Part shown: positions 31,774-40,455 of the stretch, one piece after another
Numbering within the stretch: position 1 is the first letter of the stretch
Layout of the letters: every line of letters starts with the position of its first letter
From: Shewanella sp. 10N.286.48.A6
GTDB lineage: Bacteria; Pseudomonadota; Gammaproteobacteria; Enterobacterales; Shewanellaceae
Direction of reading: 5' to 3'
DNA length: 64,000 bases
Assembly: GCF_002873135.1 (NCBI RefSeq)
Contig: NZ_MCVI01000013.1
Coordinates: 1-64,000 of the forward strand
Notes under the pieces: generated by a model
The model's input: only the letters and a program-made list of their open reading frames with translations
What the model was told of the DNA's origin: nothing
The model's database searches: none
Program-made: the position numbers and the translations under genes

Positions 31774-33093
31774 ATGTACCTTTATAGAGCTCCTAATAAC
31801 GTGTACTTCACACGTATCTGTTTAGCCAAATCGTTACGCGATAAAGGCTTTCCTTTTGATATTAAAGTTTCTCTGTTGACTCGTGACAGAGCACAAGCGG
31901 TTATTCGCAATATCGATGTCGCAGGCACGCTGAAAAAAATCATCAATACCATAGACCATCAAACCTGTATCAATGACTTTATTCGTTATGTTGATGAAGT
32001 GATTAACAGTCTTCGCAGTGAATTTGAGAAAAACAAGTCAACCATCAGTACAAAGCCATCAAGGTATAGCATCCCCATCAGAGACACTAAGCTGTCACAA
32101 CACCGTGAAACCACGGCTGTAGCCCAAGCAATGCCCGTGGTGACGTTACACGATGCACTTGCTGATTTTGTAGCTTCAAAAGAGAAGTCAGGTATTAGAC
32201 CACTCTCTATTAAACAACTTGAACAGCGAACCTTTCACTTCATTAAGTTACTGCCAACAATCGGTAACCGGTCACCAAAAAACACTCAAGCTATTTGCAC
32301 TAACGATATTACCTCGGCTGATGCGATGAAGTACCGTGATGAACTGCTTACGCAGGGCAGAAGCTATAAAAGCAATAAAGAATACTTAGCGGCCGTATTT
32401 CAGTTTTTTAAGTGGTGTAAGTTAATGAACTACTGCAGCCACAATCCTTTTGAAAATGTGACAGTAGGGCAAAAGCCCAAAGTTAAAGCCAACCAAGAAA
32501 GAGACCGTTGGGATACGAGTGAACTAAAAAGGCTGATACATTCAGCCGAATTTAAAGCTTCAACAGTGGACTTTAAGTGGGTTACCCGATTGATGCTTTA
32601 TGGCGGCCTAAGGCCATCAGAGGCGTGTCAGTTAAAGCCCAGTGACATCGTCGTAATCGAAGGTATTCATTGCATTAACGTTGATGACAGCGGCAAAGGG
32701 CAACGTATTAAGAATGCTAATGCAAGGCGCAGTATTCCAATCCACCAAACCTTGATAGAGCAGGGCTTTATTGAATTTGTAAAAACACGTAAAAAACATC
32801 CCCAGTTGTTTAATTACAAACCAGTGGGGTTAGTGGAAGATTGGTCAAAAACCTATTGTAAGCACCTATCGATATTACAAACCTGCATTGGCATGAAAGC
32901 GAGTCAACGACCAACGGCTTATAGTCTACGACACACTTTTATTGATGAGTTTAAGCGGTTGGATATCAGCGAGCATATTGTGGCGCAGATAGTTGGCCAC
33001 GCAAACCCAAACATCACCTACGGCCGCTATGGCAAGGATATTCAGGCTAGGGCATTACTCAAATACATTGAGCGACTTGAATATGATATTTGA
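31774..33093 (+). CDS. Tyrosine recombinase/integrase next to tRNA-Ser
   Basis: This site-specific recombinase of about 439 aa has an N-terminal arm-binding region, a SAM-like core-binding domain (about 140-240) and a C-terminal catalytic domain. The latter shows arginine in YGGLRPSEAC, SLRHTF for the second box, GHANPNITYGRYG with the third-box histidine and the nucleophile tyrosine. I start it at ATG 31774 (MYLYRAPNNVYFT); the frame opens earlier at TTG 31708, but that lies inside the tRNA terminator. Its position 88 bp from the tRNA 3' end is typical of an island integrase using that tRNA as attB. Confidence 0.88.
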   Translation: MYLYRAPNNVYFTRICLAKSLRDKGFPFDIKVSLLTRDRAQAVIRNIDVAGTLKKIINTIDHQTCINDFIRYVDEVINSLRSEFEKNKSTISTKPSRYSIPIRDTKLSQHRETTAVAQAMPVVTLHDALADFVASKEKSGIRPLSIKQLEQRTFHFIKLLPTIGNRSPKNTQAICTNDITSADAMKYRDELLTQGRSYKSNKEYLAAVFQFFKWCKLMNYCSHNPFENVTVGQKPKVKANQERDRWDTSELKRLIHSAEFKASTVDFKWVTRLMLYGGLRPSEACQLKPSDIVVIEGIHCINVDDSGKGQRIKNANARRSIPIHQTLIEQGFIEFVKTRKKHPQLFNYKPVGLVEDWSKTYCKHLSILQTCIGMKASQRPTAYSLRHTFIDEFKRLDISEHIVAQIVGHANPNITYGRYGKDIQARALLKYIERLEYDI

Positions 33094-33270
33094 TGAACGG
33101 GTGTGTTTGTTCGAAAGTGATAGAGGAGTGTGTAGCTCATTTATGCCCCTTTATGAGTTAACAACGTGATATGTAACTAACTCCCATACTAAGTGATTGA
33201 CCAAATTTTGGTAATAAGCCAGAGTGGAATTATCAATATTGACGGTTGTAGATTTTCATGGGAGAAAGTC

Positions 33271-33653
33271 ATGTCTGAAATATGTCCTTTTTGCGGTGCG
33301 CTTTTCACTGTGTTTGAGATAGCTAGCGGTGGCATTTGTGAAGCTTGCCGTGAGCCTATTGATTGCCCTCACTGCAAGCGATTCGTGAAGAACGCACTAC
33401 TGGTTGGTTTCAAGAGACTCTTCTCAAACTACCAGAAAGTTCATTATCTCAATTTTTGGGAATTACGGATGATGAGTGGGAGGAAATGGGAGTAGAGTTG
33501 AATGCTAATACTGGGAGTTCTGATGAAATGATATATTGTTATTGGTTCGTTGTGCCAGATACCACATCCGAAGATATTTTAGAAAAAACAAGGTGGTGTG
33601 TCGGCCAAACAATTGATGATATCCCCGTTTGGCTGGTTGAAGAGGACAGATAA
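33271..33653 (+). pseudogene. Zinc-ribbon protein gene broken by a one-base frameshift
   Basis: ATG 33271 (GGAG six to seven bases upstream) opens MSEICPFCGALF with three CxxC pairs ending in DCPHCK at about 33380. The logical continuation, AIREERTTGWFQETLLKLPE and on to VWLVEEDR, is in another frame and ends at 33653. One missing A in the CTGCAAGCG stretch would join them as CPHCKAIREERTTGW. The joined product would be about 127 aa: a small zinc-ribbon head and an acidic tail. I do not recognise the family. It may be a true pseudogene or a sequencing error. Confidence 0.6.
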
Positions 33654-33866
33654 TAAAGTTGGTAAACTGTGTGTTCTTTGTCCCGTAAACGATTTCAATA
33701 GAATTTTCTCAAAGATTGAAATTTCTTATATAAAACATGATGTTTAAAATTGTTTTCTTCACCTAACATGGTAATGTGTGCGTATCAATTGCTCGTTTAA
33801 GGTAGCCTTGAATGACTTGTTTATTTAAGCGCATCGGGCAGAAATATCTACAAACGAGTGGTAAGC

Positions 33867-35909
33867 ATGTTATTAAAGAAACTAGTGGTATCTGGCTACA
33901 AAAGCATAGCAATAAGTCACCCTCAGACAATAGAGTTTGATCCTGAACTAACAGTTTTCATTGGTCATAATGGAACTGGAAAAAGTGCTACGTTAGAAGC
34001 TTTAAATAAGTTGTTCTCAATCGACCATTCTTTACGTGGCATTATGCCTTCTGATTTTCACTTACCTGACAATGTGGATCCTGCAACACCAAGAAGTCTA
34101 ACGATAGAGGCATGGTTCAGTCTTGCCAATGCTGACGGCAATCCATCGATTCCATCTTTAATTAATGGACTTACTACATCTAGTTCAACTGGTGAAGTCA
34201 TATTTAGAGTCCGATTGGAAGCAAGCTTAAGCTTCGATTACAACCCCCTAGGTGATGTCGAACAAAATGTTTGGGTAATTGATGGTGATATGGAAGAGCC
34301 TGAGGATGATAACAAACATCGCCTTTCAGCGACTCAAAGGAACGCGATCCAAGTCAATTATGTACCAGCTAATAGAGACCCATTGATTCAATTAAAATAC
34401 TCGTCGAAAGCCATATTAGGTCGTTTACTAAAGGCTATTAAATGGTCAGAAGGCGAGCAAGATTCATTTGAAGCGCAAGCGCAGCAACTTAATCAATTAG
34501 CATCAGACAATCCTGCTTTGGCACAGATCACACAGGCAATTAATCATAATTGGCAAGATATATACAAAGGGCGCCACCTCAATCAAGCAAAACTTAATTT
34601 TCCTGTCGGTGATGTTGATGAAATATTGAGACTTATACAGCTTCAATTTATGCCAGATGCAACAGGGAACAAGATTGATACCAGTCGATTAAGTGATGGA
34701 CAAAAATCTCTCGTTTACTTTGCCTTAACCAAAGCACTACTTGATATAGACAAAGCGACACGACAATCTGTTGTTGGTAGTCAATCATCAAATTTTGATG
34801 TTGATAAAATGAAGCTACCGATCTTCAGTTTGATTGTGCTTGAGGAGCCTGAAAATCACTTATCACCACACTATTTAGGTCGAATATTAAAACTAGTAAA
34901 AGATTATGGTGCGACCGAGTTCTGTCAGTCCGTAGTTTCTACACATTCCGCTTCCTTGGTGGGACGAATAGAACCTGTACAGATACGTCATTTTCGATTA
35001 GACAATGAAAATATATGTACAAAAGTTCAAGCGTTATTATTCCCTGAAGATAGTGATGAACAGGCTAAGTATGTTAGCGAAGCTGTTAAGGCTTATCCCG
35101 AAATTTATTTTTCGAAACTAGTGATACTGGGTGAAGGCGATAGTGAACAAGTTGTTCTACCAAAGTTACTGGAGCACTTTGGAAAAGACATTGACGGTCA
35201 TTCAATATCTGTTGTTCCACTTGGTGGAAGACATGTTAATCATTTCTGGCGTTTACTTAACTCGCTGAAGATCCCTTTTGTTACACTATTAGACTTTGAT
35301 ATCGATCGCAATGGGGGGGGATTTGGTCGCATGAAGTATGTGATTGAGCAGTTGCTATTGATGGATAATATGAGAAATGAATTTATTAACGAAGATACTC
35401 TTGAGAGCATTCCTGCGTGGAACTCACCTCGAAACCCGACCGATTTTTTTGTTCACTGTTCAGAAAATGTGGTGAAGGTTATTGTGGATGAAATAGAAAA
35501 ATGCAATGTATTCTTTTCTAGCCCTTTAGATATTGATTACTCTATGATCTGTTCTTTTCCCGATATTTTTTGTGTAAAAGATGAAGTTTACGGCGAAAGA
35601 GGTCCATCTGAAGGAAAAGAAGACGAAGAAGACCAAGATATTAAAAAAAGAGAAGCTGCGTTAATAAAGGCGGTACTCAAAAAAGGGAATACTGGTAAAC
35701 GGTTTGATTTTGGCTCAGATTGGGAAAGGAACTTCTTGTGGTATCGCTATCGTTTCTTATCGAATAAAAGTAAGCCTGCATCTCATGTTCGTATGTTTAC
35801 CAAGCTTGAGGAACAGTATACTTCTCAAGAGATATTGGCAAAATTACCATCAGAATTAACACGACTGATGGAACGTATTATCGTGTTGTCTGAACAGGTA
35901 ATTGAGTAA
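33867..35909 (+). CDS. OLD-family ATPase/TOPRIM nuclease, GajA-like
   Basis: This protein of about 680 aa combines an ABC/SMC-type ATPase with a C-terminal TOPRIM nuclease, as in class 2 OLD proteins such as GajA. Walker A is GHNGTGKS (about 33-40), the signature LSDGQKSLVYF (about 275), Walker B IVLEEPENHLS (about 325) and the H-loop STHSAS. TOPRIM shows GEGDSEQ with the catalytic Glu (about 422) and LLDFDIDRNGGG with the DxD pair (about 467). It overlaps the helicase gene by one base (TAATG). The pair is the Gabija anti-phage layout, in which GajA nicks DNA when nucleotides are depleted. GTG 33858 is an alternative start. Confidence 0.87.
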   Translation: MLLKKLVVSGYKSIAISHPQTIEFDPELTVFIGHNGTGKSATLEALNKLFSIDHSLRGIMPSDFHLPDNVDPATPRSLTIEAWFSLANADGNPSIPSLINGLTTSSSTGEVIFRVRLEASLSFDYNPLGDVEQNVWVIDGDMEEPEDDNKHRLSATQRNAIQVNYVPANRDPLIQLKYSSKAILGRLLKAIKWSEGEQDSFEAQAQQLNQLASDNPALAQITQAINHNWQDIYKGRHLNQAKLNFPVGDVDEILRLIQLQFMPDATGNKIDTSRLSDGQKSLVYFALTKALLDIDKATRQSVVGSQSSNFDVDKMKLPIFSLIVLEEPENHLSPHYLGRILKLVKDYGATEFCQSVVSTHSASLVGRIEPVQIRHFRLDNENICTKVQALLFPEDSDEQAKYVSEAVKAYPEIYFSKLVILGEGDSEQVVLPKLLEHFGKDIDGHSISVVPLGGRHVNHFWRLLNSLKIPFVTLLDFDIDRNGGGFGRMKYVIEQLLLMDNMRNEFINEDTLESIPAWNSPRNPTDFFVHCSENVVKVIVDEIEKCNVFFSSPLDIDYSMICSFPDIFCVKDEVYGERGPSEGKEDEEDQDIKKREAALIKAVLKKGNTGKRFDFGSDWERNFLWYRYRFLSNKSKPASHVRMFTKLEEQYTSQEILAKLPSELTRLMERIIVLSEQVIE

Positions 35910-37591
35910 TGACTGAGTGGAAACCATCTGATGGAATAGAAGCTACAACTGAATTGATGGATATTATTACCTGTGATCTATCAATTGCTGTACTAGCAAG
36001 TGCTGGTGCGGGTAAAACAGAGCTGCTGGCCCAAAAAGCAAGCTATTTATTCTTTACTGATAAGTGTGTTTGGCCTAAAAGAATATTATCCCTTACGTTT
36101 AAAACTGAAGCTCAGATAAACATAAAAGAGAGAATAAATAGGCGTTGTGGTCATAAAGCGACTCGTTTTGACTCATTCACATTCCATGCGTTCTGTAAGA
36201 GCATTGTTGATAGGTTTAAAAATGTTCTTCCTGAAAATGAACGTCCTGAAAGCAATTACGATATCGTCTTTCGTCGCCAAGATGCAAATGGTAAGACCAA
36301 CATATTGATGGGTGACTTGCTAGTGTTGGCAATACGTATTTTGCGTGCAAGAGAAGATCTAAAAATGATGTTCTCTTGTTCTTATGCATATGTTTTTGTT
36401 GATGAGTTTCAAGATACGACTAATGAGCAATACGAATTGTTGCAATTGTTATTTCAGAACTCCGAGACTAAAATTTTAACTGTTGGAGATATCAACCAAA
36501 GCATAATGTTATGGGCTGGAGCACGTAAAACGGTATTCACCGACTTTTTAAATGACTTTTCTGCACAAAACAAGTTCCTAGTAAAGAACTACCGGTCATC
36601 TAGTGAAATACAAGATGTACTAGCAGTAGTATTACAATTTGTACAGAACCCAATCTCTACATTCCAAGAAGTATCAACAATCCCAGATAACTGCTCTTTA
36701 CATGCTTTTAGTGATGAGCATCAAGAAGCCTCATTCATTGCCCACAGTATAAATGAAGCCATCAGTAGTGGTATCAACCCAAGTGATATTTCTATTTTAA
36801 CTAAACAGCAGGCATCAAAGAACACCGAAATATTGAGAACTGAGTTAACGAGGCTTGGTATAAATAACCTTGACATGACCGACTTACAAGATGCTTTAAA
36901 AGAACCTCTTGGACAATTATTCTCGCTATTTTTAAAAGTGTTAATGCGCCCTAGTCCTCAAGTTATGACCGAACTGTTTAAAGTTAATTTAGCCTTAAAC
37001 AAAATTGAAGCCGATGATGATAAGGAAGAAGAACTAACGACTCATTTATTGAACTTCATAGCAGTAAAGAAAGAATTAATAACTACAGCAACGACGGCTG
37101 ATGACTTGTTAACTTACATCCAAAGTTTTATTCATGAACTTGGTATAAATAAAATAAAAGGAAGATGGAAGCAATATAAATCTCCTGATTATTTTAATCA
37201 TGTATGGCAAGCGCTTGAAGTCCATTTGAGAAATATGTGTAATCAGACCAATTCATTGGAAGATGCTGCGAAGCTATTTAGTGCTGAGAATTCTGTGCAT
37301 TTAATGAACATTCATAAGTGTAAAGGTCTTGAATACCACACTGTATACTTCATGGGTCTAGAGGATCAGGAATTTTGGAACTATGCAGAACAAACCTTTG
37401 AGGATAATTGTGCGATATACGTGGCCTTGTCCCGTGCTAAGAATTGCATATGCGTAACTATAAGTAAACGTAGAGAGCATAGACAAAACTGGCGACATGA
37501 TAATAGGAATTCGACATTTGGCGCTATAAAACCAGTTATAAATCTATTGAAAAATAAATGTAAGTTTAGTGCTGTTAACCATAGTAATTAG
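35909..37591 (+). CDS. UvrD/Rep-like helicase, GajB-like
   Basis: This 560-aa superfamily 1 helicase shows motif I ASAGAGKTELL (30-40), motif II VFVDEFQDTT (about 156-165), motif III GDINQSIMLWAGA, motif IV KNYRSSSEI, motif V MNIHKCKGLEYHTVYF and motif VI YVALSRAKN. It is close in size to GajB (about 500 aa) and much shorter than UvrD or Rep. Translational coupling to the OLD-type nuclease identifies it as the second Gabija component; in studied systems GajB senses DNA ends and boosts GajA. A 600-bp gene-free stretch follows. Confidence 0.87.
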   Translation: MTEWKPSDGIEATTELMDIITCDLSIAVLASAGAGKTELLAQKASYLFFTDKCVWPKRILSLTFKTEAQINIKERINRRCGHKATRFDSFTFHAFCKSIVDRFKNVLPENERPESNYDIVFRRQDANGKTNILMGDLLVLAIRILRAREDLKMMFSCSYAYVFVDEFQDTTNEQYELLQLLFQNSETKILTVGDINQSIMLWAGARKTVFTDFLNDFSAQNKFLVKNYRSSSEIQDVLAVVLQFVQNPISTFQEVSTIPDNCSLHAFSDEHQEASFIAHSINEAISSGINPSDISILTKQQASKNTEILRTELTRLGINNLDMTDLQDALKEPLGQLFSLFLKVLMRPSPQVMTELFKVNLALNKIEADDDKEEELTTHLLNFIAVKKELITTATTADDLLTYIQSFIHELGINKIKGRWKQYKSPDYFNHVWQALEVHLRNMCNQTNSLEDAAKLFSAENSVHLMNIHKCKGLEYHTVYFMGLEDQEFWNYAEQTFEDNCAIYVALSRAKNCICVTISKRREHRQNWRHDNRNSTFGAIKPVINLLKNKCKFSAVNHSN

Positions 37592-37723
37592 CCAAAACAT
37601 GTTTAATACAGTTTATGGCACAATGGGTTAGTTTGGGTGGCCGCCTTGCTCACACCTTAAATGCAGCGTTAACCCAGAGAAATTTTAATCCGAAACTTAC
37701 GAGTTAGAGTTTTGGCACTAAAT

Positions 37724-37777
37724 CGTTTATGTCCAGGTACGTGTCAGAGGGGGACTACTGACACGTTTATGTCCAGG
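37724..37777. repeat. Direct repeats around an inverted repeat
   Basis: CGTTTATGTCCAGG occurs at 37724-37737 and 37764-37777. Between them ACGTGTCAG (37739-37747) and its complement (37758-37766) form a hairpin with a 10-nt loop. This compact arrangement could be a mobile-element end or recombination site. The surrounding gap 37592-38187 has no gene that I can support. Confidence 0.8.
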
Positions 37778-38187
37778 GCAGTTAAGCCGTTTTTCCTTGC
37801 TTGTGTTAACTGTTGATATTATTAACTCAAAAAATCTCATAAACGCGAACAAGTTGCTCGCTTGATGACACCCTAGTGTTAGGTTTTCTATTAAATACTC
37901 AGTTCTGACAAGTTTGTTAGGCTAATCGTTTGATGATAAATAATACAATATGGAAAACAAAACACACAATAATCCAATACTTGCCAAAATCAAACCCAAG
38001 TCTATATGCTCCATGCTGCCTCTTAACACTCCTTGTTAATTGTTCTAAAACTATAGTGCCTGATTAATGTTTATGACAATTCTCACAAAATTATTTTTGA
38101 ACTCTCTGTCCAAAAGTCGCTAGACAAGTCAATGCTGTGGCCTGTGTTCATTGGTCACTAAAATAGAATTCAACGACATAATGACTT

Positions 38188-38700
38188 CTAAATCAGTTGC
38201 CTTTTTTTGACTTCATTAATCAACTCATTCACCGCATTGAGTTCAATGCTTTTTTTATACAGTTCGGCATCTAACTTCTTGAGCTTGGGATTAATGATTG
38301 CGCGACATGACTCAAACTTATCACTAAGCGATTTAAATGCATCGAATTGATGCTTTAACTGCTTGATATGTTTCTGTAGTGCATTATAGTGACTTGTGAG
38401 CGTACTCGTGTTGTTTATGTGCTTATTTGAAGTACCTTCAGGTCTTTTGGTGAGCACTTTAGTTGTGCTTTCTTGACTGAAAAGCTTTTCAAATTGGCCA
38501 TTAGGGCTGCCTTTTGGAGAAAGCCGCTTTATAAGCTGTTTTTGTTCTAATCGGTATAAGTGGTTATGCATGCATTTTCGCAGAACGGCGACACTCTCAG
38601 ATGAGTTAGAGTCCCACTTAAGTGCTTTTAATAACTGTTCTGTTTGAAAGATATCGGAACAATATCTGTTAAGTATTCTAATAAATTCAGCTTGTTTCAT
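38188..38700 (-). CDS. Putative winged-helix/coiled-coil protein
   Basis: I do not recognise this 170-aa protein. Residues 1-65 look like a winged helix (FIRILNRYCSDIFQTEQLL, then MHNHLYRLEQKQLIKRLSP, ending in a basic wing). Residues about 105-165 form a basic coiled coil (HYNALQKHIKQLKHQFDAF onward). That makes a DNA-binding dimer plausible. It is divergent from the small XRE regulator and lies between the Gabija pair and the second integrase. It may be a regulator or partition-like factor of the element. Confidence 0.6.
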   Translation of the reverse strand: MKQAEFIRILNRYCSDIFQTEQLLKALKWDSNSSESVAVLRKCMHNHLYRLEQKQLIKRLSPKGSPNGQFEKLFSQESTTKVLTKRPEGTSNKHINNTSTLTSHYNALQKHIKQLKHQFDAFKSLSDKFESCRAIINPKLKKLDAELYKKSIELNAVNELINEVKKRQLI

Positions 38701-38812
38701 CGGTGATAGATTCGAGTTGTGATTAAGTTAACCCACTGATGCAAGCACCAGTGGGCGGGAGTTTAGCTAATAAGGCAGCGGCAAACTGATATTAGCTAAG
38801 TGAATAATTATC

Positions 38813-38838
38813 ACAAAACACACTATAGTGTGTTTTGT
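38813..38838. promoter_or_regulatory. Perfect 26-bp palindrome before the XRE gene
   Basis: ACAAAACACACTA is followed immediately by its exact complement, centred 32 bp before ATG 38858. The position suits autoregulation by the XRE protein, as with controller proteins and phage repressors. Two copies of TTAGCTAA (38763-38770, 38792-38799) lie just upstream in the divergent region. Confidence 0.75.
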
Positions 38839-38857
38839 TCTGGTCTTCAAGATAAGA

Positions 38858-39097
38858 ATGAAAAAAAAGATTGCGACTGAGTTTGGAAAAAAACTAGCAG
38901 AAAAAAGAAAAGAAAAGGGACTACTTCAAAAAGACCTGTCTCAACAGTGTGGCTTTAGCCTTAATTATATCGGTATCGTAGAGCGCGGAGAGAAGAGCAT
39001 TAGCCTTGAAAAAGTATTTATTATTGCCAGCGTTTTATCGTGCTCGGTGCATGATTTAATGCCTGATGAGAAAGCATTAGCTATCGATACTGAATAA
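38858..39097 (+). CDS. Small XRE-family HTH regulator
   Basis: This 79-aa protein is essentially one Cro/CI-type helix-turn-helix (FGKKLAEKRKEKGLLQKDLS, then GFSLNYIGIVERGEKSISLE). The size and the LSLNY-I-x-x-IERG-type recognition helix resemble controller (C) proteins of restriction systems and small repressors. ATG 38858 follows AAGATAAGA; an in-frame ATG at 38828 would fall in the palindrome region. The palindrome is its likely operator. No restriction or methyltransferase gene is nearby, so it more likely controls the adjacent winged-helix gene or the recombinase module. Confidence 0.82.
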   Translation: MKKKIATEFGKKLAEKRKEKGLLQKDLSQQCGFSLNYIGIVERGEKSISLEKVFIIASVLSCSVHDLMPDEKALAIDTE

Positions 39098-39327
39098 ACT
39101 TAAAGCATAAGGTGGCTTAATGAGGTAGCGATATATTTTTCATTAGGCTTAACTCACTTTAACGACACAGATAAGATTTCTATAAACTTGTCAAAATCAA
39201 AGTTTGGCAATATACTTATTTTAAATCATGCACTTAGAATTAAATAGGTGTTGATTATATAACTGTGAAGTGTATTATTGTTCCCAAGAATAAAGCAGGC
39301 TAAATCAAAGCTGCAGACCTGGGGATA

Positions 39328-40455
39328 ATGACTCAAACAGTTAATCAATTTATAGAAAAATACCTCGCATTTAGAAAAATCAAAGCAGCACCTTCTACAT
39401 TGCGCTCTGAACGCAGTAAAGCCACTAAACTATCTAGGTTGATTGGTCATCGTTCAATTTGCTCCGTCAGTCACAGTGACGTTCTGCAGCTCATCCAGAC
39501 GCTTGATACACATTACGCGAACAAAACCATCAATGAGTTCTTAATCATTTTGCGTGCTGTATTTAATTATGCAGAACGTGATGGTGCGATTACGCATAAT
39601 CCTATGTTGGGTATTAGTAACCTCAAGGTCATTCACAGTGAGCCTGAGCCTTTTACGCTCAATGAGTTAAGCTTGATGAACCAGGTGGCCGTAGAGTGTG
39701 AAAGCGGTAAAAACCTGTTTCAGCTTGGGGTGTTAACTGGGCTGCGTATTTGTGAGTTGCTCGCATTAACATGGCAGTCGGTGAATTTAGACAAAGCACA
39801 GCTGCATGTAAAAATCGCGCTGGTTGATAACATTTATAAGACCCCAAAGACCGCTGGTTCAGTTCGCATAGTCGAATTATGCGATTCAGCGGTTGGGATA
39901 TTACAACAGCAACACTTGATAACCGGTCATAAAAAAACCGTTAACTTAACGGTCTTGCAAGCAGATAATAAAACCAAAAAAATTGAACGGCTTTCACCTG
40001 TTTTTTACAATAGCAAAACCCACAAGCCGTTTATTCACGCCAAACAATTCAACAAAACCTATTTTGCACCATTACTGAAAGCTGCAGGTATCAGCCATCG
40101 TGGAGCGGGGCAGTTACGCCACACGTTTGCGAGCCAAGCATTAACCGCAGGCATATCAAAAGAGTGGATTGCAAGGCAAATGGGGCATACCTCGACGGCG
40201 ATGATAGATATTCACTATGGTCGCTGGATGTCACAAGATGCACCGAACAATGTCGCTCAGGTATCAAAGCAGTTTTCTAGCGTATTTGGTCGGTTTAACC
40301 CTCAAAACAAACAGATTCAATCGCCACCTTCCGCACCAGACAATGATATTTCGCTAACTTCTGAGCAGTTAAAAAGCCTGCTACACCAGCATCCTGAATT
40401 GCTAATGCAGTGCATTGGTCAGCTATTCGGACAGACTGATGTGGAGGGGGCGTAA
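39328..40455 (+). CDS. Second tyrosine recombinase/integrase
   Basis: This 375-aa phage-type integrase has a SAM-like core-binding domain (residues 5-90, with NEFLIILRAVFNYAERDG) and a catalytic domain. It shows TGLRICELLAL (first Arg, about 138), QLRHTFASQAL (His/Arg box), MGHTSTAMIDIHYGRW (His and the nucleophile Tyr). A roughly 60-residue C-terminal tail follows. The stop overlaps the next start as TAATG, so the recombinase and the relaxase-like protein are translationally coupled. It is distinct in sequence from the integrase next to the tRNA, indicating a composite island. Confidence 0.9.
   Translation: MTQTVNQFIEKYLAFRKIKAAPSTLRSERSKATKLSRLIGHRSICSVSHSDVLQLIQTLDTHYANKTINEFLIILRAVFNYAERDGAITHNPMLGISNLKVIHSEPEPFTLNELSLMNQVAVECESGKNLFQLGVLTGLRICELLALTWQSVNLDKAQLHVKIALVDNIYKTPKTAGSVRIVELCDSAVGILQQQHLITGHKKTVNLTVLQADNKTKKIERLSPVFYNSKTHKPFIHAKQFNKTYFAPLLKAAGISHRGAGQLRHTFASQALTAGISKEWIARQMGHTSTAMIDIHYGRWMSQDAPNNVAQVSKQFSSVFGRFNPQNKQIQSPPSAPDNDISLTSEQLKSLLHQHPELLMQCIGQLFGQTDVEGA

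Noticed and set aside
38858..39097. Controller protein of a restriction-modification system
   Set aside because: The HTH type fits, but no methyltransferase or restriction endonuclease gene is nearby.
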